NCBI RefSeq assembly: GCF_000384295.1
Contig: NZ_KB913037.1
Span: forward strand, 2,213,975-2,277,974
Length of the DNA stretch: 64,000 nucleotides
Direction of reading: 5' to 3'
Origin: Amycolatopsis balhimycina FH 1894
GTDB taxonomy: Bacteria > Actinomycetota > Actinomycetes > Mycobacteriales > Pseudonocardiaceae
The notes beneath the pieces were generated by a model that worked only from the letters and a program-made list of their open reading frames with translations, was not told the origin of the DNA and did no database searches. The first letter of the stretch is position 1; each line of letters begins with the position of its first letter. The position numbers were made by a program, and so were the translations under genes. Positions 1-7,530 of this stretch are shown here, one piece after another.

Positions 1-157
1 TCAGCGCGGTGCCGGTCAGCGGAACATCGTATCGGCCAAACCCCGCTCCAAGCCTCCGATTTCGGCGCTGATCGCGCATGTCGCGGGAAGTGTGAGAGCG
101 GCGAGCAGGCTCAAGGTCCTCTAAATCACCGGCCCCGTCACCCCTTCTGCGGCGCGG

Positions 158-1558
158 TCACCAATCGGCAACCCTTGCTGTCAGTGCGTCATCAATCGCC
201 TCACTCGCCTCACTTACTGTCGCGACGGGATTCGGGTAGCCACGCACCAGGTCGTCGGTGGACAAGTACTCCGACGGCGGACTCGCCGGCCCTCCGATGG
301 TCAGCAACGTCGGAGCCGACTTGTCCTCGAAGAACCGTTCGAGCACCAAACTGTTCCCCACCGCGATCTTTGAACCGGTGGCGAGCGCCAGCTGTTGCCC
401 GGCATTCGCTTGCCATCCACCCGGCCACATGGCGCCGGCGAGAACTGGCACCAGGAGATGGGTGACGCCGGCGGCGACGACGTACTGCTGATGCTCCAGC
501 CGATTCAAATCTTCGCAGATCTGGACACCAAAACGTCCGGATCGCGACTCCAGCAACGCGACCGCTCGACTGTGCGGGATCCGCTCGTCTCGTTTGCACC
601 CCAGGTCGAGCTTGAAGTCCTCCTGCTTCTGGGTCGTAAAACAAAACCCTGATGCCTTGTCCTGGATCAGAAGCGGGCGATCCCGGCCGTTGCGATGCAG
701 TACTACCGCGCGGTTCGTCAACCGGTCAGTGTGCGGCTGTGATCCCACACTCAGTACCGGCCCCGAACCGAGCAGCAACCACGTGAGGGAGCTCTTGTCC
801 GGACGCGGAGTGTTCTTCAGCAGCTCACGCCACACCATGAGCAGCTCGTCATCCAGGCTGGCTTCCGGGAGAAAGCCGATCGCCGCACCACTGCTATCCA
901 AGGCGTCCAACGCGTCGCGAACGCGAGGCCGAAGCCGCTCGCTAGCTGGCCCCACGGTGTAGAACCCTTGGCGACCAGTCTCCGTCAGCGTCCATTCCAC
1001 ATCGTCCCGCTCGGCGAGGAAGGGCAACTGCGCCACGGTGACGGGAGGAGGCGGGTCGAGATCGCCCGGTTTGTGAAGGGCTTCTCGATCGGGCAAATCG
1101 TAGGCTTCGGGCACGAACTCGATGTGCACGTCAGTGCTGAGCGGCGGTGGCACCCGCAGCAGATTGAGGAAACCGTCGAGGTATTCGCGGTCCTCGTTGG
1201 GACGCAACCATGAAGTCCTCCTGAACAATAGCAACCCACTTGTCTGATCGTTCAGCCGTCCGGTCTGGGTCAGACGGACCATGAGATCATCGAGCACCCC
1301 GGACCCGAGGTAACCGAGCTGCTTGCTCGCGTGCAGCAGAGCCAGATCGAGGCCGAGGAGCACGCCGAAGAGCTGTGATTTGTCGCTCAGATTGGGCGGC
1401 ATCCACCACGATCCGAGCACGTTGGTCACTTCGACCTCCAGGCGCACACGGCCGGCGATCTCTTGTACTTCCTCGGTCTCGGACCACGCGGTTAGCAGAT
1501 CGGCGTCAACCCAGCACAGTGAGTCATAGAGGTTGACGAATGCATCAGCGGGATCCAT
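158..1558 (-). CDS. Nitrilase-superfamily (carbon-nitrogen hydrolase) domain protein
   Basis: A 466-residue protein. The C-terminal half carries the pieces of a nitrilase-type Glu-Lys-Cys triad: Glu in GFLPEASLDDE, a Lys in the QKQEDFKLD stretch and Cys in FGVQICEDLNR, followed by a typical GVTHLLVPVLAG strand. This suggests hydrolysis of a C-N bond in an amide or nitrile. The N-terminal 200 residues match nothing I recognise. The frame stays open upstream to 2068, but that part is Ser/Arg-rich shadow sequence. I start it at the ATG at 1558, preceded by AAGGAAG. It diverges from a winged-helix gene with only 34 bp between the two starts, so the pair may be co-regulated. Substrate unknown. Fairly sure of the fold, not of the role. 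Confidence 0.7.
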   Translation of the reverse strand: MDPADAFVNLYDSLCWVDADLLTAWSETEEVQEIAGRVRLEVEVTNVLGSWWMPPNLSDKSQLFGVLLGLDLALLHASKQLGYLGSGVLDDLMVRLTQTGRLNDQTSGLLLFRRTSWLRPNEDREYLDGFLNLLRVPPPLSTDVHIEFVPEAYDLPDREALHKPGDLDPPPPVTVAQLPFLAERDDVEWTLTETGRQGFYTVGPASERLRPRVRDALDALDSSGAAIGFLPEASLDDELLMVWRELLKNTPRPDKSSLTWLLLGSGPVLSVGSQPHTDRLTNRAVVLHRNGRDRPLLIQDKASGFCFTTQKQEDFKLDLGCKRDERIPHSRAVALLESRSGRFGVQICEDLNRLEHQQYVVAAGVTHLLVPVLAGAMWPGGWQANAGQQLALATGSKIAVGNSLVLERFFEDKSAPTLLTIGGPASPPSEYLSTDDLVRGYPNPVATVSEASEAIDDALTARVADW

Positions 1559-1592
1559 ACTTAACACTTCCTTGATTATGGAGGCGGGGAAC

Positions 1593-2225
1593 ATGGTGAC
1601 TTGGACGAGAGCGACGCAGGTCCAGGCGGCCACGAGTCGCTCGCAAGCGGCCGTGAGGGCCGTTGGCGAGCGGGCTACGACCGGCCTTGAGCGCGGACTC
1701 GATGTCTGGGCATCCCGGCTCAAAGAGGAGACCGGGGACGGCAAAGTTCTCGGCGAGCAGGCGACGGTAGACCGCTGGGCTTCGGCGGTAAGCCGGTGGA
1801 TCGTGGATGCAGCACTTCTGGCCGACACGCCGAACCTGCACGCCGCGGTCGAGATCCTGCGCGAGGCCGTCCTGCGACTCGATCCCGAGGGCCCCACCGC
1901 CCGGCTCGAAGCTGCAGTCGTCACGTTGGCGGAAGTAGCTCGCGCCGGCCTTGACCGCGCCCGCCAGAACGAAGTCGTCGACGCTCTCGACCCGAATTCG
2001 TGGGCTGCGCGCATGCTGATCCTCGTGCACGACCAGCCGCACATCACGAGCGCCGAGATCGTCACCACGCTCGAGACGCATGAAGCTCAAATAAGCCGCA
2101 GCGGTAAAGCCCTGACCGAGCAGGGATTGCTGGTCAAAAACCGTCACGGACGCCTGAAGGGTTGGCACGCCACTCCTCGAGGTGTCGTAGTTGCGCAGCG
2201 ACTTGCCGACCGCGCGAACGCCTGA
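1593..2225 (+). CDS. Winged-helix DNA-binding protein
   Basis: A 210-residue soluble protein. The N-terminal two thirds is helical and Ala/Glu-rich. The C-terminal 70 residues look like a winged helix: HITSAEIVTTLETHEAQISRSGKALTEQGLLVKNRHGRLKGWHAT reads as helix, recognition helix, then wing, much like MarR/ArsR-type domains. The start is the ATG at 1593, nine bases after GGAGG; an in-frame ATG at 1578 lacks such a site. It is divergent from the nitrilase-fold gene and probably regulates that locus. That role is inferred from position only. Confidence 0.6.
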   Translation: MVTWTRATQVQAATSRSQAAVRAVGERATTGLERGLDVWASRLKEETGDGKVLGEQATVDRWASAVSRWIVDAALLADTPNLHAAVEILREAVLRLDPEGPTARLEAAVVTLAEVARAGLDRARQNEVVDALDPNSWAARMLILVHDQPHITSAEIVTTLETHEAQISRSGKALTEQGLLVKNRHGRLKGWHATPRGVVVAQRLADRANA

Positions 2226-2537
2226 GCGCGCAGAGGCGAGGGCAGCTCGATCCGCCGCAAGAAGACGCGCTTCTTCGCGCCGCAACCGGCTGGGCATCAT
2301 CACCTCCCGACATCCGTCACCCCTAGTCGTTGCAGCAAGCCCATCGTTACGCACCGACTTCGATCGTTGCAGAAAAAGGCTCGCCACAGAGCTGTTGACA
2401 TGGCGCCAATCGCCAGGCATGCCCCGGCGTGGTCAGGTAGCGCTTGAAGCGCCATTTTAGTCACGGATCGCTAACCAAAAGGCAGATCCGATAATGCCGG
2501 TTAGGAGGCGACCGACTCTTCATTGAAGGAGGTTGCC
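2226..2537 (+). other. Intergenic stretch without a recognised gene
   Basis: Between the winged-helix gene and the DUF1353 gene. I see no convincing coding frame, tRNA or repeat. A minus-strand ATG near 2300 with a purine-rich site opens a frame running antisense through the winged-helix gene; I regard it as a shadow. The last 11 bases (AAGGAGG plus spacer) are the ribosome-binding site of the next gene. Confidence 0.4.
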
Positions 2538-2796
2538 ATGTCGATATCTCCGGATCCTGCGGGACTGTCGTCACCAGCGCAGTACACAGCCTTCGTCGAC
2601 GCGACCCTGGCGGTGCGCCAGGCAAACGCCGTCGGCGAAGAGTGGATCGTCACGAAGGCGATGAAGTACAAGAACTTTACGGTGCCGGACGGCTCCCGGT
2701 CAGACTTCGCATCCGTGCCGAGATTTCTGGTCTGGCTCATCCCCCGCTACGGGAGATACACGAAGTCTGCCGTCCTCCATGACCACCTCTGCCGGA
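2538..2796 (+). pseudogene. DUF1353 protein, 5' part, interrupted by IS21
   Basis: The ATG at 2538 follows a strong AAGGAGG. The frame encodes the DUF1353 signature FTVPDGSRSDFASVP, then VLHDHLCR, and is then entered by the IS at 2797. The apparent C-terminal 40 residues beyond that point are translated IS end. DUF1353 proteins are small, often phage-associated and of unknown function. Joining bases 2538-2796 to 5353-5666 (removing the IS and one CCGGA copy) restores one open frame of 573 nt, 190 residues, so this was a complete gene before insertion. Confidence 0.85.
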
Positions 2797-2895
2797 TGCC
2801 AGCGGACATGAAAAAATCCGGGTGGGCGGACAGTTCGGTCCGGGTGGGCGGACATGAAATCTCCGGGTCGATGGACATGAGATCTCCGGGACACG
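2797..2895 (+). repeat. IS21 left terminal repeat array
   Basis: Holds repeated blocks of the form TCCGGGTGGGCGGACA (starting near 2817 and 2839), then related TCCGGGTCGATGGACA and TCTCCGGGACA blocks. The same series with the same spacing is present in inverse orientation at the right end. These are probably the IstA binding sites. Confidence 0.8.
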
Positions 2896-2982
2896 CCTGA
2901 CATCAATGCAGGTAGGGACCCCTCCGGCGGGGTTGGCTCTGGTTGCTGATCAGTTGCCCGCCCGTGCGGCCGGAGGAGTCCC

Positions 2983-4479
2983 TTGACCAAGTCTGACAGG
3001 GAAATCATGGACATCTTGGAAGCGTTCGATTTGACACGCTGTGCGCACTCGGCAGCGGAGCTGGCGGGGGTGGATGAGAAGACCGTCGCCCGTTATGTCG
3101 CGATCCGCGACGCGGGTGGTGACCCGTTCACCCCGGCGCGGCGGGCTCGTGGGATCGACCCGTTCCTGGGCAAGATCGAGGAACTGGTGGCGAACTCCCA
3201 GGGCCGGGTCCGCGCCGATGTGGTGCATCAGCGGCTGGTCGCGATGGGGTTCACCGGCACCGACCGCACAACCCGACGCGCGGTCGCCGAGGCGAAAGCA
3301 GCGTGGAAGGCCGGCCACCGCCGCAAGTACCGGCCGTGGACCCCGGAGCCGGGGATGTGGATGCAGTTCGACTGGGGTGAGGGCCCTCGAGTCGGCGGGC
3401 GGCGCACGCAGTTGTTCTGCGCGTGGCTGTCGTGGTCGCGCTTCCGCGTGGTGCTGCCCGCATGGGACCAGACCTTGGGCACTCTGGTGTCCTGTGTGGA
3501 TGCCACGTTGCGTCGGATCGGTGGCGCACCAACATATCTGCTGACCGACAACCCCCGGACGGTGACGATGGACCGGGTCGCCGGGGTGCCGGTACGTCAC
3601 CCTGAGATCGTCGCCGCGGGCCGGTATTACGGCTGCAAAGTCGAAACGTGTGAGCCGTTCGACCCCGAGTCCAAGGGCGGCGCCGAGCACACCGTCAAGA
3701 TCGCCAAGGCGGACCTGGTGCCCACCACGGCGAACCTGCTGCCCGCCTACTCGACGTTCGCCGACCTGGCGGACGCGTGTGTCGAGTGGTGCGAGCGGGT
3801 CAACGCCCGCACCCACCGCGAGACCGGGGCCGCTCCGGATGTCCGGCTGGCCACCGAACTGCAGCATCTGCACGTCCTGCCCGCCGAACCGCACGCGATC
3901 GCCCTCGGCGAGGAGCGCCTGGTCGACGATGACCAGACGATCCGGTTCGGGTCGGTGCGCTACTCCACCCCCGACGGGCACCAGGGCAGCAAGGTCTGGG
4001 CCCGCGTCACCGGCGACGAGCTGGTCATCGTCGGCGACACCACCGCCGGGCTGACCGAGATCGCCCGGCATGTGCTGTCCACTCCGGGTTCTCCGCGCAT
4101 CGACGACGCGCACTACCCGCACCATCCGGGCGGGAATCTGCCTCGCCCGCCGAAGGTCAGGGCACGCACTCCGGAGGAGGTCGCGTTCCTCGCCCTCGGC
4201 GAGGGTGCTCGCCGGTGGCTGGTCGAAGCCGCTGCGACCGGGGTGACCCGGATCCGGGTCAAGATGGCCCGCGCGGTGGAACTGGCGGCGATCCTGGATG
4301 CCGGCCGGGTCGACGACGCGCTGGGGCTGGCGGCGATCGCGGGCCGGTTCGCCGAGGACGACCTCGCCTCGATCCTGGACCACCTGACCTCCTCCGGGCC
4401 GCCGAGTGACGTGGTGGTGGCCGATGAGGCCCACTCCGCGCAACCGGGCACCAGCGGCTGGGAGGTGTTCGGCCAGTGA
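2983..4479 (+). CDS. istA: IS21-family transposase IstA
   Basis: A 498-residue DDE transposase. It has an N-terminal helix-turn-helix (AAELAGVDEKTVARYVA) and a catalytic core with the first Asp in MQFDWGEGP, the second in LLTDNPRTV and the Glu in PESKGGAEHTV. The start is TTG at 2983, nine bases after GGAGGAG. The stop overlaps the GTG of istB (GTGA), as is normal for IS21. No frameshift or missing catalytic residue is visible, so the protein looks functional. Confidence 0.93.
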   Translation: MTKSDREIMDILEAFDLTRCAHSAAELAGVDEKTVARYVAIRDAGGDPFTPARRARGIDPFLGKIEELVANSQGRVRADVVHQRLVAMGFTGTDRTTRRAVAEAKAAWKAGHRRKYRPWTPEPGMWMQFDWGEGPRVGGRRTQLFCAWLSWSRFRVVLPAWDQTLGTLVSCVDATLRRIGGAPTYLLTDNPRTVTMDRVAGVPVRHPEIVAAGRYYGCKVETCEPFDPESKGGAEHTVKIAKADLVPTTANLLPAYSTFADLADACVEWCERVNARTHRETGAAPDVRLATELQHLHVLPAEPHAIALGEERLVDDDQTIRFGSVRYSTPDGHQGSKVWARVTGDELVIVGDTTAGLTEIARHVLSTPGSPRIDDAHYPHHPGGNLPRPPKVRARTPEEVAFLALGEGARRWLVEAAATGVTRIRVKMARAVELAAILDAGRVDDALGLAAIAGRFAEDDLASILDHLTSSGPPSDVVVADEAHSAQPGTSGWEVFGQ

Positions 4480-5246
4480 GCAGCCCCAAAGCCCCCGCCC
4501 TGCCTGAGGAACTGGACCTGGTGCTGCGCCGGATGCGGCTGCCCTACCTGCGCAAAGCCGCACCCGACGTCCTGGCCACCGCGCGGGCGCAACGCTGGGA
4601 TCCCGCCGAGGTGCTGCGCGTCCTGCTCGGCGAGGAGGTCACCGGCCGCGGCGCCGCGACCCGGCGGATGCGGCGCAAGACCGCGAACTTCCCCACCGGC
4701 AAGACGTTCTCCTCCTGGCGCGCCGAGGAATCCTCGATCTCCGAGGCTACCCAGAACTCACTGTCCACATTGGAATGGATTGGAAGACAAGAGAACCTGG
4801 CCGTCGCGGGGCCGTCGGGCACCGGGAAGTCGCACTTCGTGGAAGCCCTCGCGCACTCGGCGATCGAGAACGACATGCGGGTGTCCTGGTTCACCCTGGA
4901 AACCTTGACCGCCGCGGTCGGCAAAGCCAAGGTCGACGGCTCGGTGGCCCGCACGATCTCCCGGATCTGCGGCTGCGACCTCATCGTCGTCGACATCGGG
5001 ATGCTGCCCGCCGGGCAGGACGCCGCCGAGGCGTTCTACCGGATCATCGACGCCGCCTACGAACGCCGCTCGATCGCGGTGACCAGCAACATCCATCCCA
5101 GCGGGTTCGACTCGATCATGCCGAAAACCCTCGCCACGGCCACCGTCGACCGGCTACTGCACCACGCCCACCTGGTCACCACCAAAGGCGACAGCCACCG
5201 CCTCGCCGAAGCCATCGCGGGCAAGGGGGTGGTCCCCTTGACCTAA
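4476..5246 (+). CDS. istB: IS21-family helper ATPase IstB
   Basis: A 256-residue AAA+ ATPase that helps IstA select targets. Walker A is GPSGTGKSHF. The C-terminal block (ATATVDRLLHHAHLVTTKGDSHRLAEA) is typical and the protein is full length. One oddity: Walker B reads DLIVVDIGMLPAG, whereas close relatives, as I remember them, have two consecutive Asp (VVDDIG). It looks like an in-frame loss of one GAC codon near 4994. If real it could impair ATP hydrolysis and strand this copy. Confidence 0.92.
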   Translation: MSSPKAPALPEELDLVLRRMRLPYLRKAAPDVLATARAQRWDPAEVLRVLLGEEVTGRGAATRRMRRKTANFPTGKTFSSWRAEESSISEATQNSLSTLEWIGRQENLAVAGPSGTGKSHFVEALAHSAIENDMRVSWFTLETLTAAVGKAKVDGSVARTISRICGCDLIVVDIGMLPAGQDAAEAFYRIIDAAYERRSIAVTSNIHPSGFDSIMPKTLATATVDRLLHHAHLVTTKGDSHRLAEAIAGKGVVPLT

Positions 5247-5248
5247 CC

Positions 5249-5347
5249 AAGATCCGGAGAACCGCTGTCCATCAGCCCGGACAAGTACTGTCCGCCAGCC
5301 CGCAGACCAGCTGTCCGCCCGCCCGGAGTTCCCAATGACCGTTGACA
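5249..5347 (-). repeat. IS21 right terminal repeat array
   Basis: Inverse counterpart of the left end. Blocks of the form CTGTCCGCCCGCCCGGA, TGTCCGCCAGCCCG and CTGTCCATCAGCCCGGA occur at the same spacing as on the left, ending at TTGACA (5347) beside the CCGGA duplication. Confidence 0.8.
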
Positions 5348-5352
5348 CCGGA

Positions 5353-5666
5353 GCCATGAGGTGAAGCGGGTCGAGGCAGATCGAATTTTCAGGGAGTCGA
5401 TGGCGGACCTCGATGTGGCGTTCCTGCGGAGATGGCTCATGTGGGCGGGAGTCCGGGCCGGCTCCGGACTCAGCGGCGCAACGCGGCGCGAAAGAGTCAT
5501 CTGGCTGCTGATTGCCCTTCCCGCCGCAGCCTTCGTCTTCGTTCCAGCCGTGGTGATTCTGGTGTGGCTGGGCGTGTTTTGGTTGATCGAACTCGTCTTC
5601 TTCGCCGCATTCAAACTGGCGGGCAGAACTCGACCGAACCGCCCCCGCCTGCTGGTCAAGCTCTGA
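5353..5666 (+). pseudogene. DUF1353 protein, 3' part, displaced by IS21
   Basis: Downstream half of the gene beginning at 2538. After the CCGGA duplication the frame reads SHEVKRVEADRIFRESM, then LDVAFLRRWLMWAGVRAGSG, which continues DUF1353, followed by a hydrophobic C-terminal tail with one or two possible membrane segments (VIWLLIALPAAAFVFVPAVV). An internal GTG at 5361 could give a 101-residue stub, but it would lack the conserved N-terminal half. Best annotated as the second part of one interrupted gene. Confidence 0.8.
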
Positions 5667-5704
5667 GCTTCCCTTACCGAGGCTCGGCGGTGAACGCCTG
5701 CTAG

Positions 5705-7349
5705 CCTCGATCTTGCATGGGGCTGTGGCGTTCGGTGGGGGTTCGTGTCGTAGCCGGGGTTTTGGCTGGAAACCGTGGTGGGGGCAGGGTTGTGGGCCGG
5801 CTGTCGCGTCGGCGGGCGGGTCCGAGGTCCTTGGTTGTAGGGGCAGGAGCAGGGTTTCAGCCGGGCCAGCGAGCTGCGCGGAGCCGGGTGAAGGCGGTGG
5901 CGAGGTGCTGTGCCCAGGGCCAGTCCTGGTCCAGGTGCAGGGTGGTGACCCGCGCGGTGCGGGTCAGTTTGGCGGCGATGGCGCAGATGCGGTAGCGGAA
6001 GGTCGCCGGTTCGGCTCGGGTGAGGTCACCGGTGAAACACAACGCCTGGGTCCAGGTGAGCAGGTCGGCGGCGGTGAGGGCGAGTTCCAGCCAGGCTTTG
6101 TTCTCCGGGTAGCCGCGGCAGGGAAAGTTCCGTAGCCCGGTGGTTTTGCCGCAACGGATCCGATCTTCGACCCGGGCGTGGCAGCGGTGGTGGACTTCGA
6201 GGTCGGCGAGTTGCCCGCCTGCGGTGTCGGTGATGAACGCGGTGAACCGGTGCCCGTCGGCGTCGGTGAACCGCAACTGCGCACCAGGATGGGGGCGTTC
6301 CCGGCGCAGGAACACCCGCGAACCGTCCGGCCACTTCGTCAACTCGAGCATGCCGGTGATCTCCGCGACCCACGCCCCCTCCCGGGGCCCGCCATCGATG
6401 TCGTAGGCCGGGACCCACGCATGGTCAGGGACGGCGAGGACCGCGGCCTGGACCTCGGTGCTGATCGGGAACCCCATCGAGAACCCGCATCCCGCCGCTC
6501 GCACCGCCGCGGCGAAGGCGTGGGTCGCGCCGGCGGCGTCGGTCCGGACCTGCACCCGCGGCGCGTCGGGATCATCGGGGTCGGGCCGGGCGCAGGCGGG
6601 GAGCGCGGCCAGTGCCATCGTGAGGACCTTGACGTGGTCGGCGGCAGTGTTGGACCCGGCTTTGCCGGGTCGCAGGATCCCGGCGAGTGCTTCCCCGCCG
6701 GAGATATCCGGCCGGTCGAGGTAGGCCAGCAGCGGATGGAACCCGAAGGTCTTCTTCCATGTTTTCGCCGCGTTCTCTTTCTCGCTGTGCGCGATGCTGA
6801 TCGTCGCGTCGATGTCGATCGTCAACCCAGCCGCCAGGTCGGGACCTGCTCCGGCGGCCCAGGCCTGTTCCCGGGCTGACGTGCGGACCGTCTGCAGGCG
6901 GACCAGGTGCTCGTCGTCGACCCGGTCCAGCACCCGCCACGCGGTGGCGTCGCTGGCCACCGCGCCGAAGAGTTTGTCCTGGTCCCGCAGTGTCGCCAGG
7001 TGCGCCAGCGCGTCACCACCGTCAGCGATCATCACCGCCAGGTCGGCCAGGACGCGGCCGGGCAGGTGGACCGGCGTCCCGTCATAGGTGTCCAGAAGTG
7101 CCTCCGACCAGCCGGTTCCCAGGCCCGTGCTGATCGTCAGCTCCCGCAGCAACGCCACCCCCGCCCGCGACACCAGCCCCTCACCGTCCGCGCTGACCCG
7201 CACCGATGACGCCTTGCTACTCTGCACCAAGGGAGTGCCTTCCTGCCTGGTGAATCTTGGACCGTCGCAAGCCCAAGTTTCCCTTACAGGACAGGCACTC
7301 CCTCCATTTTCAGACCCTGATCTACATCACATCGCATGAAAGACGCAGG
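5705..7349 (-). mobile_element. Complete IS1380-family insertion sequence
   Basis: A 1645-bp element with imperfect terminal inverted repeats: CCTCGATCTTGCATGG at the left against CCTGCGTCTTTCATGC (reverse complement of the right end). It is flanked on both sides by CTAG (5701-5704 and 7350-7353), the short target duplication expected for IS1380. It landed 38 bp beyond the DUF1353 gene. An imperfect inverted repeat (GGGAGTGCC ... GGCACTCCC, 7229-7309) surrounds the transposase start and may limit its expression. Confidence 0.85.
5857..7230 (-). CDS. IS1380-family transposase
   Basis: A 457-residue group 1 DDE transposase. The first catalytic Asp is in GLTIDIDATIS, followed by the family's HSEKENAAKTWKKTFGFHPLLAYLDRP block, GRPGKAGSNTAADH-like and TDAAGATHAF stretches and a C-terminal basic region. 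The start is TTG at 7230 or GTG at 7227. Length and terminal repeats suggest an intact element. Confidence 0.9.
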   Translation of the reverse strand: MVQSSKASSVRVSADGEGLVSRAGVALLRELTISTGLGTGWSEALLDTYDGTPVHLPGRVLADLAVMIADGGDALAHLATLRDQDKLFGAVASDATAWRVLDRVDDEHLVRLQTVRTSAREQAWAAGAGPDLAAGLTIDIDATISIAHSEKENAAKTWKKTFGFHPLLAYLDRPDISGGEALAGILRPGKAGSNTAADHVKVLTMALAALPACARPDPDDPDAPRVQVRTDAAGATHAFAAAVRAAGCGFSMGFPISTEVQAAVLAVPDHAWVPAYDIDGGPREGAWVAEITGMLELTKWPDGSRVFLRRERPHPGAQLRFTDADGHRFTAFITDTAGGQLADLEVHHRCHARVEDRIRCGKTTGLRNFPCRGYPENKAWLELALTAADLLTWTQALCFTGDLTRAEPATFRYRICAIAAKLTRTARVTTLHLDQDWPWAQHLATAFTRLRAARWPG

Positions 7350-7530
7350 CTAGAGCGGCAAAACGTGGATGAAGACAACAGCCCAGCCACGGACATCGCC
7401 GAGTGAATCGGCCCAGTCCAGCTTCAGGCAAGATGTCCGCACCTGGCCGTAGACGGCCAGCGCTCCCCCTCAACTGGTTGACGCATAAGCCCGAGCGAAC
7501 TGCCGATAACCGGACTTATGTCAGCCCACG

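Larger units (their letters stand above)
2797..5347 (+). mobile_element. Complete IS21-family insertion sequence
   Basis: A 2551-bp element with istA and istB. It begins TGCCAGCGG and ends with the matching inverse CCGTTGACA. The two ends align over about 95 bp, including several spaced copies of a TCCGGG(T/C)GGGCGGACA-type repeat, the multiple transposase-binding repeats usual for IS21. It is flanked by a 5-bp direct duplication CCGGA (2792-2796 and 5348-5352). It sits inside a DUF1353 gene, whose frame is restored when the element is removed, so the insertion looks recent. Confidence 0.93.

Noticed and set aside
1545..2300. Minus-strand frame with a plausible GGGAGG and ATG near 2300
   Set aside because: Runs antisense through the whole winged-helix gene, has no recognisable fold and an Arg/Ser-biased composition.
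2950..4563. 537-residue minus-strand frame inside IS21
   Set aside because: Antisense to istA with low-complexity Arg/Gly sequence.
5400..5600. Independent small membrane protein gene starting at 5361
   Set aside because: Its frame continues exactly from the 5' part of the DUF1353 gene once the IS21 is removed, so it is the 3' half of that gene.
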